From contig JAVBVZ010000034.1 in the NCBI GenBank assembly GCA_036679405.1, positions 124,001 through 188,000 on the forward strand: a DNA stretch of 64,000 nucleotides, read 5' to 3'. Under the pieces are notes generated by a model. That model had not been told where the DNA came from, did no database searches, and saw nothing but the letters and a program-made list of their open reading frames with translations. Position 1 is the stretch's first letter. The number at the start of each line of letters is the position of its first letter. The position numbers and the translations under genes are program-made. The stretch is from JAEYKI01 sp036679405. Lineage in GTDB: Bacteria; Bacillota; Clostridia; Christensenellales; Christensenellaceae. Below are positions 52,380-60,174 of this stretch, in pieces.

Positions 52380-52410
52380 TTGATTAGTATAGCACATGTT
52401 AGAGTATAAT
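52380..52410 (+). promoter_or_regulatory. Probable promoter of the AraC-family gene
   Basis: TATAAT (52405-52410) with a weak TTGATT (52380-52385) at 19-base spacing lies just after the direct repeats. It places the transcription start downstream of the ATG at 52396, supporting the start codon at 52435. Confidence 0.45.
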
Positions 52411-52434
52411 GTAAGACTATTAGGGGTATATTCC

Positions 52435-53259
52435 ATGAATTCTGATCAACAAACGAATTCAAATCGCCCGATATTGATCAAGCCGCCAAAAGTTTCTTCG
52501 GAACAAATAAATATACACAGCAATCATTCCAGCGAAAGAAATCCAGAAGACAGTTTTGAAATCGTTTTGATCGATAACGGAAGTGCCAATATTTTTGTAG
52601 AGAGTATCAGCTATTCCGTTGGCTATGGCGATATTTTTATACCCAAAAACCACTATTCCATCAAATCTCAGGACTTATGCGGAGTCGTTATCCTAAATTT
52701 TTCTAATTTTCTGTTTTCAGGGCTTGCGGACAACCATGTGCCTTTTGCAGACAACGAGTTGGTTCTTTCTTATAATAATACTACGATACCGATTATAAAT
52801 ACAATTAAAGAGCTCGATACCGAGCTTCAGGAAAAAAAAGACCAGTACAAAGTTGCCGCCGAAAAGCTTTCAGAATATCTTTTTATTCTTCTCGAAAGAA
52901 AACTCGGCAACTGGAATAACTTTTCCACTTCTTTTGATATTATTGAGGGCATTAAGGAATATGTTGAAAAAAATTACGAAAAACCCCTTACCTTAAGCAG
53001 CCTTTCAGATACGTTCTTCTTAAGCCCGTTTCACATTTCACATATGTTCAAAGACCGCTACGGGATTTCCCCCATTCAATACCTGATCAACACACGAATC
53101 AAGGTCTCCAAGGAATTACTGTCCAAAACAGACTACAGTATTGTGGAAATTTCAAGTCTGGTCGGATATCCCAACGCAAATTATTATAACGTTATCTTCA
53201 AACGTTTTGAGGGAATAAGCCCGGGGAAATTCCGGAAAAAGAATAGAAAAAAAGACTGA
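52435..53259 (+). CDS. AraC-family transcriptional regulator
   Basis: This 274-residue regulator has a cupin-like N-terminal sensing region (about residues 20-130) and the two C-terminal helix-turn-helix motifs (about 175-274, with L-S-D-T-F-F-L-S-P-F-H-I-S-H-M-F-K and I-V-E-I-S-S-L-V-G-Y-P-N-A-N-Y-Y-N-V-I-F-K). ATG at 52435 has TTAGGGG seven bases upstream. It is divergent from the monocistronic ATPase and probably regulates it through the direct repeats at 52334-52369. The effector is probably a sugar; no sensor kinase is present. Confidence 0.92.
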   Translation: MNSDQQTNSNRPILIKPPKVSSEQINIHSNHSSERNPEDSFEIVLIDNGSANIFVESISYSVGYGDIFIPKNHYSIKSQDLCGVVILNFSNFLFSGLADNHVPFADNELVLSYNNTTIPIINTIKELDTELQEKKDQYKVAAEKLSEYLFILLERKLGNWNNFSTSFDIIEGIKEYVEKNYEKPLTLSSLSDTFFLSPFHISHMFKDRYGISPIQYLINTRIKVSKELLSKTDYSIVEISSLVGYPNANYYNVIFKRFEGISPGKFRKKNRKKD

Positions 53260-53305
53260 CGAATCGTTCAGCCCTCCGAAAAACATTTTTTAAGGTAAGC
53301 CTTTT

Positions 53306-53671
53306 TTATTTCTTCAAGACGATCTCTTCAAGCTTTTCAAGGCTGCTTTCCGAAAGGTCGCACAAACAGGTAATTGCATCGTTCCTCGCATCGTCTTTTG
53401 GAACTTTAAGATAATTTAAAAAAAATTCATTTAAAATCAAATACTGTGTAAAAAGCCGGCTTGCAATACGCGCGCCTTCCTTGCTCAGCCCTACCTTGCC
53501 GTAATATTCTTTACAAAAAAATCCCTCCGTTTCCATAGACTTCAGCATTTTCGCCACGCTCGGGCGTTTTACGCGCAAAACCCCGGCGATATCTTTAGAA
53601 AAGACTTCGTTCCCGCTTTCACTTAATTCATAAATTGCAAGCAAATACCTTTTTTTTGCAGAGGACAGCAA
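53306..53671 (-). CDS. DtxR/MntR-like regulator with altered metal site
   Basis: This 121-residue protein has an N-terminal winged helix (about 1-65, with V-F-S-K-D-I-A-G-V-L-R-V-K-R-P-S-V-A-K-M-L) and a C-terminal helical dimerisation part. Compared by eye with the DtxR-like protein at 57971-58363 and with MntR, the usual metal ligands are replaced: the E of the first helix is L, the mid-protein H is lost, and the E-H pair in I-E-H-V-I-S is L-C in T-C-L-C-D-L-S. It is the last gene of the feo operon, 33 bases after the Cys-rich protein gene. It may sense something other than free Fe or Mn. Confidence 0.82.
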   Translation of the reverse strand: MLSSAKKRYLLAIYELSESGNEVFSKDIAGVLRVKRPSVAKMLKSMETEGFFCKEYYGKVGLSKEGARIASRLFTQYLILNEFFLNYLKVPKDDARNDAITCLCDLSESSLEKLEEIVLKK

Positions 53672-53704
53672 AACTAATCTCCCTTCACGGTGTACCGCAC
53701 GTCT

Positions 53705-53902
53705 TTATTGATCTTTTTTCTCTTCTATGCCTTGTTTCTGCACGCACTGGCCGCCGCATGCGCTACAGCCGCCCGAACATTTGGAATGGCAGGCATCCTT
53801 GTCTGCACAGCCCGCACATGTGCCGTTGCGCACAAGATAACGGATCGCAAACCCAAAAGCCGCAGCCAGCCCGATGCAGATCAGGATTGTTGCCGGTGTC
53901 AT
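53705..53902 (-). CDS. FeoB-associated Cys-rich membrane protein
   Basis: This 65-residue protein has one N-terminal transmembrane helix (about 5-22) and a tail with eight cysteines (C-A-G-C, D-A-C-H-S-K-C, G-G-C-S-A-C-G-G-Q-C). It belongs to the small proteins encoded beside feoB in many Firmicutes, thought to assist ferrous iron uptake, perhaps by handing iron to or from the FeoB channel. It lies about 100 bases after feoB with a stem-loop between. Confidence 0.88.
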   Translation of the reverse strand: MTPATILICIGLAAAFGFAIRYLVRNGTCAGCADKDACHSKCSGGCSACGGQCVQKQGIEEKKDQ

Positions 53903-53960
53903 ATCAATGAAACCTCCTTATATCATTGCCCTAAAAACCAGTCGATTTTTACAATATATG

Positions 53961-53990
53961 GACCCGGCGGACAAAAGCTGCCGCCGGGTC
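53961..53990 (-). promoter_or_regulatory. Stem-loop between feoB and the Cys-rich protein gene
   Basis: GACCCGGCGG (53961-53970) and CCGCCGGGTC (53981-53990) form a perfect 10-bp stem with a 10-base loop, 14 bases after the feoB stop. No T-run follows on the minus strand, so partial termination or mRNA stability control is likely. Confidence 0.5.
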
Positions 53991-54004
53991 TTTGAGCATA
54001 CCCG

Positions 54005-56158
54005 TCAGCCGGCGTGCGCACGCGCTTGGCCGACATCCATTTCCTTATGCGTCGGCATAGGACGCAACAGCAGATACAGTATAACAATCAGAACGGCAAA
54101 GGCTACGCCCGTTCCAATGCCAAAGGGCCCGCCTGCAAAAAACGTACCCAGCTGGAATACCAGCAAGGCGATCGCGTAGGCAAACACGGTCTGGTAGGCA
54201 ATAGCAAAGAACGTCCACTTTCCGCTTGCCATTTCGCGCCGCATTGCGCCGATTGCCGCAAAACAGGGCGCGCACAGCAAATTGAAAACCAGAAAAGACA
54301 TGGCTGCGATTGCACTTGGGAACATGGCCATGACCGCGTTCCACAGGCCCGGGTCGCTTTCACCTGCATCTGCAATCCCGGCCAGCACGCCAAAGGTGCC
54401 AACCACGTTTTCTTTGGCCACCAGTCCAGAAATTGTGGCGACCGCAGACTGCCAGTTGTCAAACCCAAGCGGGCTGAACACAGGCGCGATTGCGTTTCCT
54501 ACGCCGGCCAGAAGGCTGGCATCCGCTTCCACCATGCCGAACGAACCGCCGGAAAACCCGAAGCTCGATAAAAACCAGATCACGCCGCAGGCCACAAAAA
54601 TCACCGTTCCGGCCTTTACAATAAACGCACGGCTGCGTTCCCACATATGAATCAGCACGCTCTTGGCGGCCGGCAAATGGTATTGGGGCAGTTCCATTAC
54701 AAAGGGTGCGGGCCGTCCCGCAAACATTTTTGTTTTCTTTAAAATAATGCCCGAAACGATCACCGCCAAAATACCAAGGAAATACATGGCCGGCGCCATC
54801 CACCATGCGCCGCCCATAATCGCGCCTGCAATCAGCGCAATAACCGGCAGCTTTGCTCCGCACGGGATAAACGTGGTCGTCATAACGGTCATCCGCCTGT
54901 CCCGTTCATTCTCGATTGTTTTTGTAGCCATAATACCCGGAACGCCGCATCCCGATGAAATCAGCATGGGAATAAAACTTTTTCCCGAAAGGCCGAATTT
55001 CCTGAATATCCTGTCCATAATAAATGCCACGCGCGCCATATATCCGCAGTCTTCCAGAACGGAAAGAAAGAAAAACAGGATAAACATTTGGGGCACAAAT
55101 CCCAAAACAGCGCCAACCCCGCCTATGATTCCATCTACGACCAGTCCGGTAAGCCATTCGGCTGCCCCCGCGCTTTCCATAAGCGAAGCCACCCCCGGCT
55201 GAATCCATTCGCCAAACAGGGTGTCATTGGTCCAGTCGGTCACCAACGCACCGACGGTCGTCACCGACACAAAATAAACCAGAAACATCACCGCCGCAAA
55301 AATGGGCAGCGCCAGCGCGCGGTTGGTAACAATGCGGTCGATCTTATCGGTAGTGGTCATGGAAAGTTTGCGCTTTTGAATGCATTTTTCCATCAGGCGG
55401 CCAATGTAGCCGTACCGTTCATTGGTAATAATGCTTTCGCTGTCATCGTCCATTTTTTCTTCCAGCGGACGGATGATCTCTTCGATCTTTTCTTTCATAC
55501 CGGGACTCATTTTCAGGCCGGACAGGACCCCTTCGTCCCGTTCAAACAATTTAATGGCGTACCATCGCACACGCTCCGGCCCGGTCACTTCCCGGCTGAT
55601 CCGGCTGATTTTCTCTATTGCTTCCTCTACCGGCGCACTGAAAATGCGTTGTTCCGGCGCAATTTTTTTCTCCTGCGCCAGCCGGATCGCTTTTTCGGCC
55701 GCTTCTTTGGAACCATGCCCTTTCAGCGCACAGGTCTCGACAATCTCGCATCCCAGCGCCGCCGCCAGCTTTTCTGCGTCTATATTGTCCCCCGACTTGT
55801 TCACAATGTCCATCATATTAAGGGCAATCACAACCGGCAGGCCGAGTTCTGCAATTTGCGTTGTCAGGTAAAGGTTGCGTTCCAGATTGGTGGCGTCCAC
55901 CAGATTAATGACAGCGTCCGGGTGCTCGGATAAAAGATAATTGCGGCTGACAACCTCTTCCAGCGTGTAAGGAGACAAAGAATAGATTCCAGGCAGGTCT
56001 GTTATGACAACATCCCTGTGCCCTTTGAGCCGTCCCTCTTTTTTCTCCACCGTAACGCCCGGCCAGTTCCCGACGTATTGACTGCTGCCGGTCAGGTTGT
56101 TGAACATGGTTGTTTTTCCACAGTTCGGGTTGCCGGCAAGAGCAATTTTGATACTCAT
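54005..56158 (-). CDS. feoB: Ferrous iron transport protein B
   Basis: This 717-residue inner-membrane protein imports Fe(II). The N-terminal G domain (about 1-165) has G1 G-N-P-N-C-G-K-T-T at residues 9-17, switch I near G-N-W-P-G-V-T, G3 D-L-P-G, G4 N-M-M-D and G5-like C-A-L-K. A helical domain follows to about 270. The membrane part has two Gate motifs including G-C-G-V-P-G-I near residue 400. Length is in the normal range for Firmicute FeoB. A DtxR-type box (56184-56201) lies immediately upstream, which suggests an extra iron-regulated promoter or repressor site within the operon. Confidence 0.97.
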   Translation of the reverse strand: MSIKIALAGNPNCGKTTMFNNLTGSSQYVGNWPGVTVEKKEGRLKGHRDVVITDLPGIYSLSPYTLEEVVSRNYLLSEHPDAVINLVDATNLERNLYLTTQIAELGLPVVIALNMMDIVNKSGDNIDAEKLAAALGCEIVETCALKGHGSKEAAEKAIRLAQEKKIAPEQRIFSAPVEEAIEKISRISREVTGPERVRWYAIKLFERDEGVLSGLKMSPGMKEKIEEIIRPLEEKMDDDSESIITNERYGYIGRLMEKCIQKRKLSMTTTDKIDRIVTNRALALPIFAAVMFLVYFVSVTTVGALVTDWTNDTLFGEWIQPGVASLMESAGAAEWLTGLVVDGIIGGVGAVLGFVPQMFILFFFLSVLEDCGYMARVAFIMDRIFRKFGLSGKSFIPMLISSGCGVPGIMATKTIENERDRRMTVMTTTFIPCGAKLPVIALIAGAIMGGAWWMAPAMYFLGILAVIVSGIILKKTKMFAGRPAPFVMELPQYHLPAAKSVLIHMWERSRAFIVKAGTVIFVACGVIWFLSSFGFSGGSFGMVEADASLLAGVGNAIAPVFSPLGFDNWQSAVATISGLVAKENVVGTFGVLAGIADAGESDPGLWNAVMAMFPSAIAAMSFLVFNLLCAPCFAAIGAMRREMASGKWTFFAIAYQTVFAYAIALLVFQLGTFFAGGPFGIGTGVAFAVLIVILYLLLRPMPTHKEMDVGQARAHAG

Positions 56159-56183
56159 TTTTATACGTCCCTCCTTTTCTTTT

Positions 56184-56201
56184 GGTTAGCAATTGCTAAC
56201 C
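56184..56201. promoter_or_regulatory. DtxR-type box a (feoA-feoB gap)
   Basis: GGTTAGC-AATT-GCTAACC is a perfect 18-bp palindrome 26 bases before feoB. It matches the GTTAGC-N4-GCTAAC element seen at four other places in this locus. Confidence 0.7.
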
Positions 56202-56224
56202 CAGATATAAAATAAAATGTATTT

Positions 56225-56443
56225 CTAGACCTCTATGTTCTGCGCTTCTTCTTTACGGATAGAAAGTTCATAGCCACGCACCGTTACTTCCAGCGGATCA
56301 CCCAGCGGAGCCACTTTGCGCACAAAGATATCGGTTCCTTTGGTAATCCCCATATCCATAATGCGGCGTTTAATGCCGCCATTCCCCCTAAGCGCTTTCA
56401 CTGATACGGTTTCTCCGCATTTCGTCTCTTTAAGCGTTCTCAT
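56225..56443 (-). CDS. feoA: FeoA family protein (proximal to feoB)
   Basis: This 72-residue SH3-like protein assists FeoB in ferrous iron uptake. It has the typical L-x-x-x-x-x-G-x-x-x-x-V-x-x-L-x-G-x-x-x-x-K-R-R-I-x-D-M-G pattern (R-G-N-G-G-I-K-R-R-I-M-D-M-G) and the P-L-G-D-P-L-E-V turn. Length is normal for FeoA. It lies 15 bases after the larger FeoA gene and 66 bases before feoB. Confidence 0.93.
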   Translation of the reverse strand: MRTLKETKCGETVSVKALRGNGGIKRRIMDMGITKGTDIFVRKVAPLGDPLEVTVRGYELSIRKEEAQNIEV

Positions 56444-56458
56444 ATTCTTCTCCTCTCT

Positions 56459-56758
56459 TTATCTCTCAACCGTCCATACCAGGCTTGCGACCGCTTTACT
56501 GACCGCGATCCGTGCGCCCTTAATATGAACGATGACGTTCCCGCCAAGTTCTGTAACCACCGTAGCCTCCGCTTCCTGTACAAAACCCAGATTCTTTAAA
56601 AAACGGCGAGTCTCCTCCTTGCCGCGCAGCCGTTTCACCCGGACCGTTTCCCCCATCCGGACGGCGCTTAGAGGCATAAGCCATTCTCCCGCTTTGATTT
56701 GCGGCTCTTTGCCCCGGCCAACCGCATGCGGCAATTGTTCCGTCTTGGCAAACGACAT
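56459..56758 (-). CDS. feoA: FeoA family protein with N-terminal extension (distal)
   Basis: This 99-residue protein has the FeoA SH3 domain at about residues 28-99 (M-P-L-S-A-V-R-M-G...V-R-V-K-R-L-R-G-K-E-E-T-R-R-F-L-K-N-L-G-F) preceded by roughly 25 residues not typical of FeoA. AAGGAGGG lies just before the ATG. It is the first gene of the feo operon under the promoter at 56841-56869. Two separate FeoA proteins are common in Clostridia. The extension may mediate partner choice. Confidence 0.9.
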   Translation of the reverse strand: MSFAKTEQLPHAVGRGKEPQIKAGEWLMPLSAVRMGETVRVKRLRGKEETRRFLKNLGFVQEAEATVVTELGGNVIVHIKGARIAVSKAVASLVWTVER

Positions 56759-56772
56759 TTCAATCCCTCCTT

Positions 56773-56798
56773 TTTAAGTTAGCCACGGCTAACTTAAA
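56773..56798. promoter_or_regulatory. DtxR-type box b (feo leader)
   Basis: A perfect inverted repeat of 12-bp arms around two bases contains GTTAGC-CACG-GCTAAC. It overlaps the feo leader just before the ribosome binding site of the first feoA gene. Confidence 0.75.
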
Positions 56799-56810
56799 AC
56801 TTTAAAATTA

Positions 56811-56832
56811 GGAGTTAGCGGCTGCTAATTCC
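56811..56832. promoter_or_regulatory. DtxR-type box c (downstream of feo -10)
   Basis: GGAGTTAGC-GGCT-GCTAATTCC is a palindrome with one mismatch, immediately downstream of the -10 box at 56841-56846, where bound repressor would block transcription. Confidence 0.7.
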
Positions 56833-56840
56833 TTTTGGTT

Positions 56841-56869
56841 ATTGTAAACCAGTCACGCCTTCTTGTCAA
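56841..56869 (-). promoter_or_regulatory. Sigma-A promoter of the feo operon
   Basis: On the minus strand TTGACA (56864-56869) and TACAAT (56841-56846) are spaced by 17 bases, upstream of boxes b and c and about 80 bases before the first feoA start. Confidence 0.8.
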
Positions 56870-56890
56870 TTCTTTTTTAAAACTTTGTGC

Positions 56891-57451
56891 TCACGCAGGC
56901 ACCGTGAGCTGCAGCGCCGACTTTCCCCGCCGGAAAAGATCCATATAAACCGACTTGCATTTTTTGAAACGCGCAAATTTTTTTTGAGCGGCGCAGCGAT
57001 CCGCATATACTTTCCAATAACCGCAGCAGCAAAAATTCTTACCCTTATTTTCTATAAATCCAATGACATCCTCCAGCGGATATCCCAAGAACAGCCCTAT
57101 TTCATGTGGAAAACCTCCGGTTTTTTTCATACGCCGCTTTAAGAAAAAAATACACTTTTGAAGCGAGGATACGTCATAGCCAATCGTATTTAAAAAAGCC
57201 GAACTTAAAGAATCTCCCAAACAGGCCTCAATCTTTTTCTCTCTGTAAACATAAATCAAAAAGCGTTTCCTGCATCTTCTTAAAAGCACAATATGGATCC
57301 CTCTCGGCCAAAGCTTTCGGTTCCACTTTTCTATGTTCCTTTGCGTGGCCTCTTGCCCATCCGCCTGATACGTAAATAAACTTCCGGTTTTCATGCCCGC
57401 CAGTGTTGGCGCGCATTGCTCTATCAGCAGCCGTTCAAATGTCTTGTCCAT
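56891..57451 (-). CDS. DUF3793 family protein
   Basis: This 186-residue protein matches the DUF3793 pattern, especially H-E-I-G-L-F-L-G-Y-P-L-E-D-V-I-G-F and F-C-C-C-G-Y-W-K-V-Y near residues 120-155. No function is established that I know of. ATG at 57451 is chosen with GGGGG eight bases upstream; the GTG at 57466 overlaps that site. Three consecutive cysteines before G-Y-W, and the placement upstream of feo with DtxR-type boxes (57668-57741) in its leader, suggest a part in iron handling. The leader also contains an unexplained paired RNA-like element (57535-57653). Confidence 0.85.
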   Translation of the reverse strand: MDKTFERLLIEQCAPTLAGMKTGSLFTYQADGQEATQRNIEKWNRKLWPRGIHIVLLRRCRKRFLIYVYREKKIEACLGDSLSSAFLNTIGYDVSSLQKCIFFLKRRMKKTGGFPHEIGLFLGYPLEDVIGFIENKGKNFCCCGYWKVYADRCAAQKKFARFKKCKSVYMDLFRRGKSALQLTVPA

Positions 57452-57534
57452 TTCGATTTCCCCCACGGTTTTTTGATCGTTTCTAAAAACTCTTCTTTGC
57501 GTATATCCACAATGCGTTTTCCAATAAAAAAGCT

Positions 57535-57653
57535 TCCCCGGGTATTATTTTTTTAATTATATAAAGAAAAGGAGACAGCGCCCAAACCAGGCAGCATTAT
57601 TTATCGAGGCAACTCTGCCCGCCGCCTCCCGGCAGCAACAATACCCGGGGAAC
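57535..57653 (-). ncRNA. Candidate structured leader RNA upstream of DUF3793
   Basis: The 13-base arms 57535-57547 and 57641-57653 are perfectly complementary and enclose 93 bases with several internal GC-rich stems. On the minus strand the 3' arm is followed by GCTTTTTT, so the closing stem could act as a terminator. The shape suggests a riboswitch or attenuator, but I recognise no known class; the NiCo/czcD-type motif was considered and not matched convincingly. Confidence 0.4.
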
Positions 57654-57667
57654 CTTTATTCGGCCAC

Positions 57668-57685
57668 TGTTAGCCAAACCTAACA
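57668..57685. promoter_or_regulatory. DtxR-type box d
   Basis: TGTTAG and CTAACA flank a 6-base centre, fitting GTTAGC-CAAA-CCTAAC with one departure from the shared element. Confidence 0.55.
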
Positions 57686-57694
57686 ACGGCTTCC

Positions 57695-57722
57695 AAAAAA
57701 AGATCTTCTTCGATCTTTTTTT
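57695..57722 (-). terminator. Terminator-like hairpin between boxes d and e
   Basis: AAAAAAAGATC and GATCTTTTTTT form an 11-bp stem with a 6-base loop. On the minus strand it would end transcription about 20 bases after the predicted start at about 57741; it is symmetric and could also act on the plus strand. Confidence 0.5.
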
Positions 57723-57741
57723 AGTTAGCATACGCTAACTA
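57722..57741. promoter_or_regulatory. DtxR-type box e
   Basis: TAGTTAGC-ATAC-GCTAACTA is a perfect 8-bp inverted repeat around four bases, placed at the predicted start of minus-strand transcription. Confidence 0.7.
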
Positions 57742-57746
57742 CATCT

Positions 57747-57775
57747 AATTTATCATATCCGGGCCCTTTCGTCAA
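57747..57775 (-). promoter_or_regulatory. Probable promoter of DUF3793 leader
   Basis: On the minus strand TTGACG (57770-57775) and TAAATT (57747-57752) are spaced by 17 bases and followed directly by DtxR-type box e. Confidence 0.5.
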
Positions 57776-57970
57776 GCAATAAATTATATTTTTTAAAACC
57801 GCTTCAATGTTTGATCCCGGCGAACACATCCATAAACCCTAAAAGTTTTCCCATACACAAAGCCCTTTATCAGGGCTAAAAGATAGGGTATACTGGATAC
57901 AGCGGCGCAGGCTTTCAGGTTCCGCCCGCACAAGATTTTTCTGCTTAAACCATGAAACGGAGGGATACAT

Positions 57971-58363
57971 ATGGATAAACTCTCGTTCGCAATGGAAAAC
58001 TATCTTGAAACCATATACGAGCTTTCCGGGGGCGGCGCGGGCGCGCGCATCTCCGACATTGCGCAACGGCTGGGGGTGGCCAAAGCCAGCGCAAACAACG
58101 CCATGTCCACACTGGCACAAAAGGGACTCATAACAAACGAGAAATATAAAGAAGTTTTTCTAACGGAAAAAGGCCGGCAGATTGCCGAACTCACTTCAAA
58201 AAAGCACCATGTCATAAGGCGGTATTTTACCGAGATTCTTAATATAGATCCCGCTATTGCAGATGAAGACGCCTGCGCGATCGAGCATGTCATCAGCGAC
58301 CGTTCGATCGAAGCCATGCAGACACATTTGCAAAACAAAAAAGATGGCCCCGTACCTAAATAA
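57971..58363 (+). CDS. DtxR/MntR-family metal-dependent regulator
   Basis: This 130-residue protein has the DtxR winged helix (about 8-70, with I-S-D-I-A-Q-R-L-G-V-A-K-A-S-A-N-N-A-M) and the dimerisation/metal domain. Metal ligands expected from MntR are mostly present: E in the first helix (M-E-N-Y-L-E-T-I-Y, with N at the MntR D8 position), H in K-K-H-H-V-I-R-R-Y-F, and E-H in A-I-E-H-V-I-S. It lacks the SH3 domain of long DtxR proteins. It is the likely reader of the GTTAGC-N4-GCTAAC boxes nearby. Convergent with the ABC half-transporter operon, with a terminator between. Confidence 0.88.
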   Translation: MDKLSFAMENYLETIYELSGGGAGARISDIAQRLGVAKASANNAMSTLAQKGLITNEKYKEVFLTEKGRQIAELTSKKHHVIRRYFTEILNIDPAIADEDACAIEHVISDRSIEAMQTHLQNKKDGPVPK

Positions 58364-58376
58364 AACCGCCTAATAC

Positions 58377-58420
58377 AAAATCCGGCCGGGATCATCTCCA
58401 TGACCCCAACCGGATTTTTT
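58377..58420. terminator. Terminator after the DtxR-like gene
   Basis: AAAATCCGG (58377-58385) and CCGGATTTT (58410-58418) form a stem, with further near-complementary bases inside, followed by T-rich sequence. It lies between convergent genes and may work for both. Confidence 0.7.
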
Positions 58421-58434
58421 GTTGCCGTTTTTCG

Positions 58435-60174
58435 TCAGGAAGCCCGCATGCGCCAGCCCGCAGATTTCTGCTGCGCCTCCCAAAGCCGGCTATACAGCCC
58501 CCGACCGGCCATAAGCTGGTCATGGGTCCCCTGTTCTTTTACTTTTCCATTTTCCAGCACAATTATATTGTCGGCCCCCCGGACCGTTTTCAACCGATGC
58601 GCAATAATCACCACCGTTTTTTCGCTGACCAGTGCGCTTATGGCTTTTTGCACCTGTGTTTCATTCTCCGGATCCAACGAAGCAGTCGCTTCATCCAGCA
58701 ATATGATAGGCGCATCTTTCAAAAAAGCGCGCGCAATAGAGACGCGCTGCCTTTCTCCGCCCGAAAGGGTGCATCCGCCCTCCCCGACCGGCGTATCATA
58801 CCCCTCAGGCAGCCGGACAATAAAATCATGACAGCAGGCCCGTTTTGCCGCCCGTTCTATTTCTTCCTGGGTAGCATCCATTTTCCCCACCCGAATATTG
58901 TTCCGTATGGTATCACGGAAAAGGTATACCTCCTGAAAAACCATGGAGACACGCTCCAGGATCTTTTGGCCGTCCATCGTTTTTATGTTCTTCCCATCCA
59001 GCAGGATACGTCCGCCCTGAACATCCCAAAAACGCGCAATCAAACGCGTGATTGTACTTTTTCCGCTTCCGGACGGCCCCACCAGCGCAGTAATACTTTG
59101 AGGCGGTATGCAAAAAGAAACATCCTGCAAAACATTTTCTTGTGCGTAAGCAAAGCTCACGCTTTCAAATTCAATCTTGTTGCCCGCAGGCGGAACCGTC
59201 TCTCCTGAAAGAGGCTTTTTCTTCCGGATATCCATGATGCGCTCCGCACTCAAAACCGAGTAACGGATCTCCGCATAGTTAGTCAGAATACTGGTCAGCG
59301 GTTCAAACACACGGGTACCGATCAACAAAAATGCCAGAAAGACCGGCAGGGTCAATTCCCCGCCTGCCAGCAGATAGGCGCCTACAAAAACCATCAGTGT
59401 CGTTCCGGCCCGCATAATTGCAATTGCAAGCATCATTACCGGCCCGACCAGTCCTTCCAGACGGATAGATTCTCTCCGCAGGCGCGCAAACGCCTCCTGA
59501 AGCCTGCCAAAACGTTCCCCGCTCAGATTATGTGATTTGATTTCCCGCATACCCAACAGGTATTCCTGCAATCGGCTTGCCGTATCTATTTTTGCGCGGA
59601 TCTGTTTCTGGCTCAGCCTGAGCTGCAGTCCGGTGGAAAGCCACACTACCAAAAGGGAGATCGGCAGCGCAACAAACATGGCGAGCGCCATGCGCCAGTC
59701 CACAAAACTGAGCGCAACAAACGCAAAAACCGGAAACACCGCAGCACTCACCAATTGAGGCAGATAATGCGAAATGGTGGTTTCAACCATCGCATAGTCC
59801 CCAAGAATCATACTCGTCAGGTCTCCCGGGTCACGGTTGCTTAAAAATCCAAGGGATAGCTTTCTTAAATGTTCCGCCAGCTGGACACGCCCGCGCGCGG
59901 ACGCGTCATAAGCGGCCATGAAAGTTTTATTGTAGGCAAAACGGGATGCAAAATACTGCACCACCATCCAGCCGATCAGAATAACGCTCAGCACCCACAG
60001 CATTGCAATATTGACCGGCCTGCCGGTGGCAAAAGCGACATATATCGTATTAAACACGCCAAATACCATCACTGCAGGCAAAATCCGGCAAAGCCCCTCT
60101 ATAAAAGAAGCAAAACAGGGCATGACAAGAGACTTCGGGTCACCGCTTGAAATATTATAAAAAAACTTTTTCAT
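58435..60174 (-). CDS. ABC transporter, fused permease/ATP-binding half-transporter (second of pair)
   Basis: This 579-residue protein has an N-terminal exporter-type membrane domain of about six helices (1-310) and a C-terminal ATPase with Walker A G-P-S-G-S-G-K-S-T near residue 368, signature L-S-G-G-E-R-Q-R near 473 and Walker B I-I-L-L-D-E-A-T. It starts immediately after the stop of its partner at 60175 (TAA followed by ATG). Paired genes of this kind next to FecCD-type importers resemble IrtAB/YbtPQ, which import iron-siderophore despite the exporter fold. Export of a siderophore or other compound is the alternative. Confidence 0.9.
   Translation of the reverse strand: MKKFFYNISSGDPKSLVMPCFASFIEGLCRILPAVMVFGVFNTIYVAFATGRPVNIAMLWVLSVILIGWMVVQYFASRFAYNKTFMAAYDASARGRVQLAEHLRKLSLGFLSNRDPGDLTSMILGDYAMVETTISHYLPQLVSAAVFPVFAFVALSFVDWRMALAMFVALPISLLVVWLSTGLQLRLSQKQIRAKIDTASRLQEYLLGMREIKSHNLSGERFGRLQEAFARLRRESIRLEGLVGPVMMLAIAIMRAGTTLMVFVGAYLLAGGELTLPVFLAFLLIGTRVFEPLTSILTNYAEIRYSVLSAERIMDIRKKKPLSGETVPPAGNKIEFESVSFAYAQENVLQDVSFCIPPQSITALVGPSGSGKSTITRLIARFWDVQGGRILLDGKNIKTMDGQKILERVSMVFQEVYLFRDTIRNNIRVGKMDATQEEIERAAKRACCHDFIVRLPEGYDTPVGEGGCTLSGGERQRVSIARAFLKDAPIILLDEATASLDPENETQVQKAISALVSEKTVVIIAHRLKTVRGADNIIVLENGKVKEQGTHDQLMAGRGLYSRLWEAQQKSAGWRMRAS

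Larger units (their letters stand above)
57452..57970. other. 519-base regulatory intergenic region
   Basis: No gene is seen. The region holds, in minus-strand order, a promoter (57747-57775), DtxR-type box e (57722-57741), a hairpin (57695-57722), box d (57668-57685) and a long-range paired element (57535-57653). The upstream part of the plus-strand DtxR-like gene occupies its right end, with a possible TATACT -10 near 57886. Confidence 0.6.

Noticed and set aside
57535..57653. NiCo/czcD-type (Fe-sensing) riboswitch
   Set aside because: The iron context is suggestive and short G/C-rich pieces look similar, but the order of conserved junction segments could not be matched on either strand.
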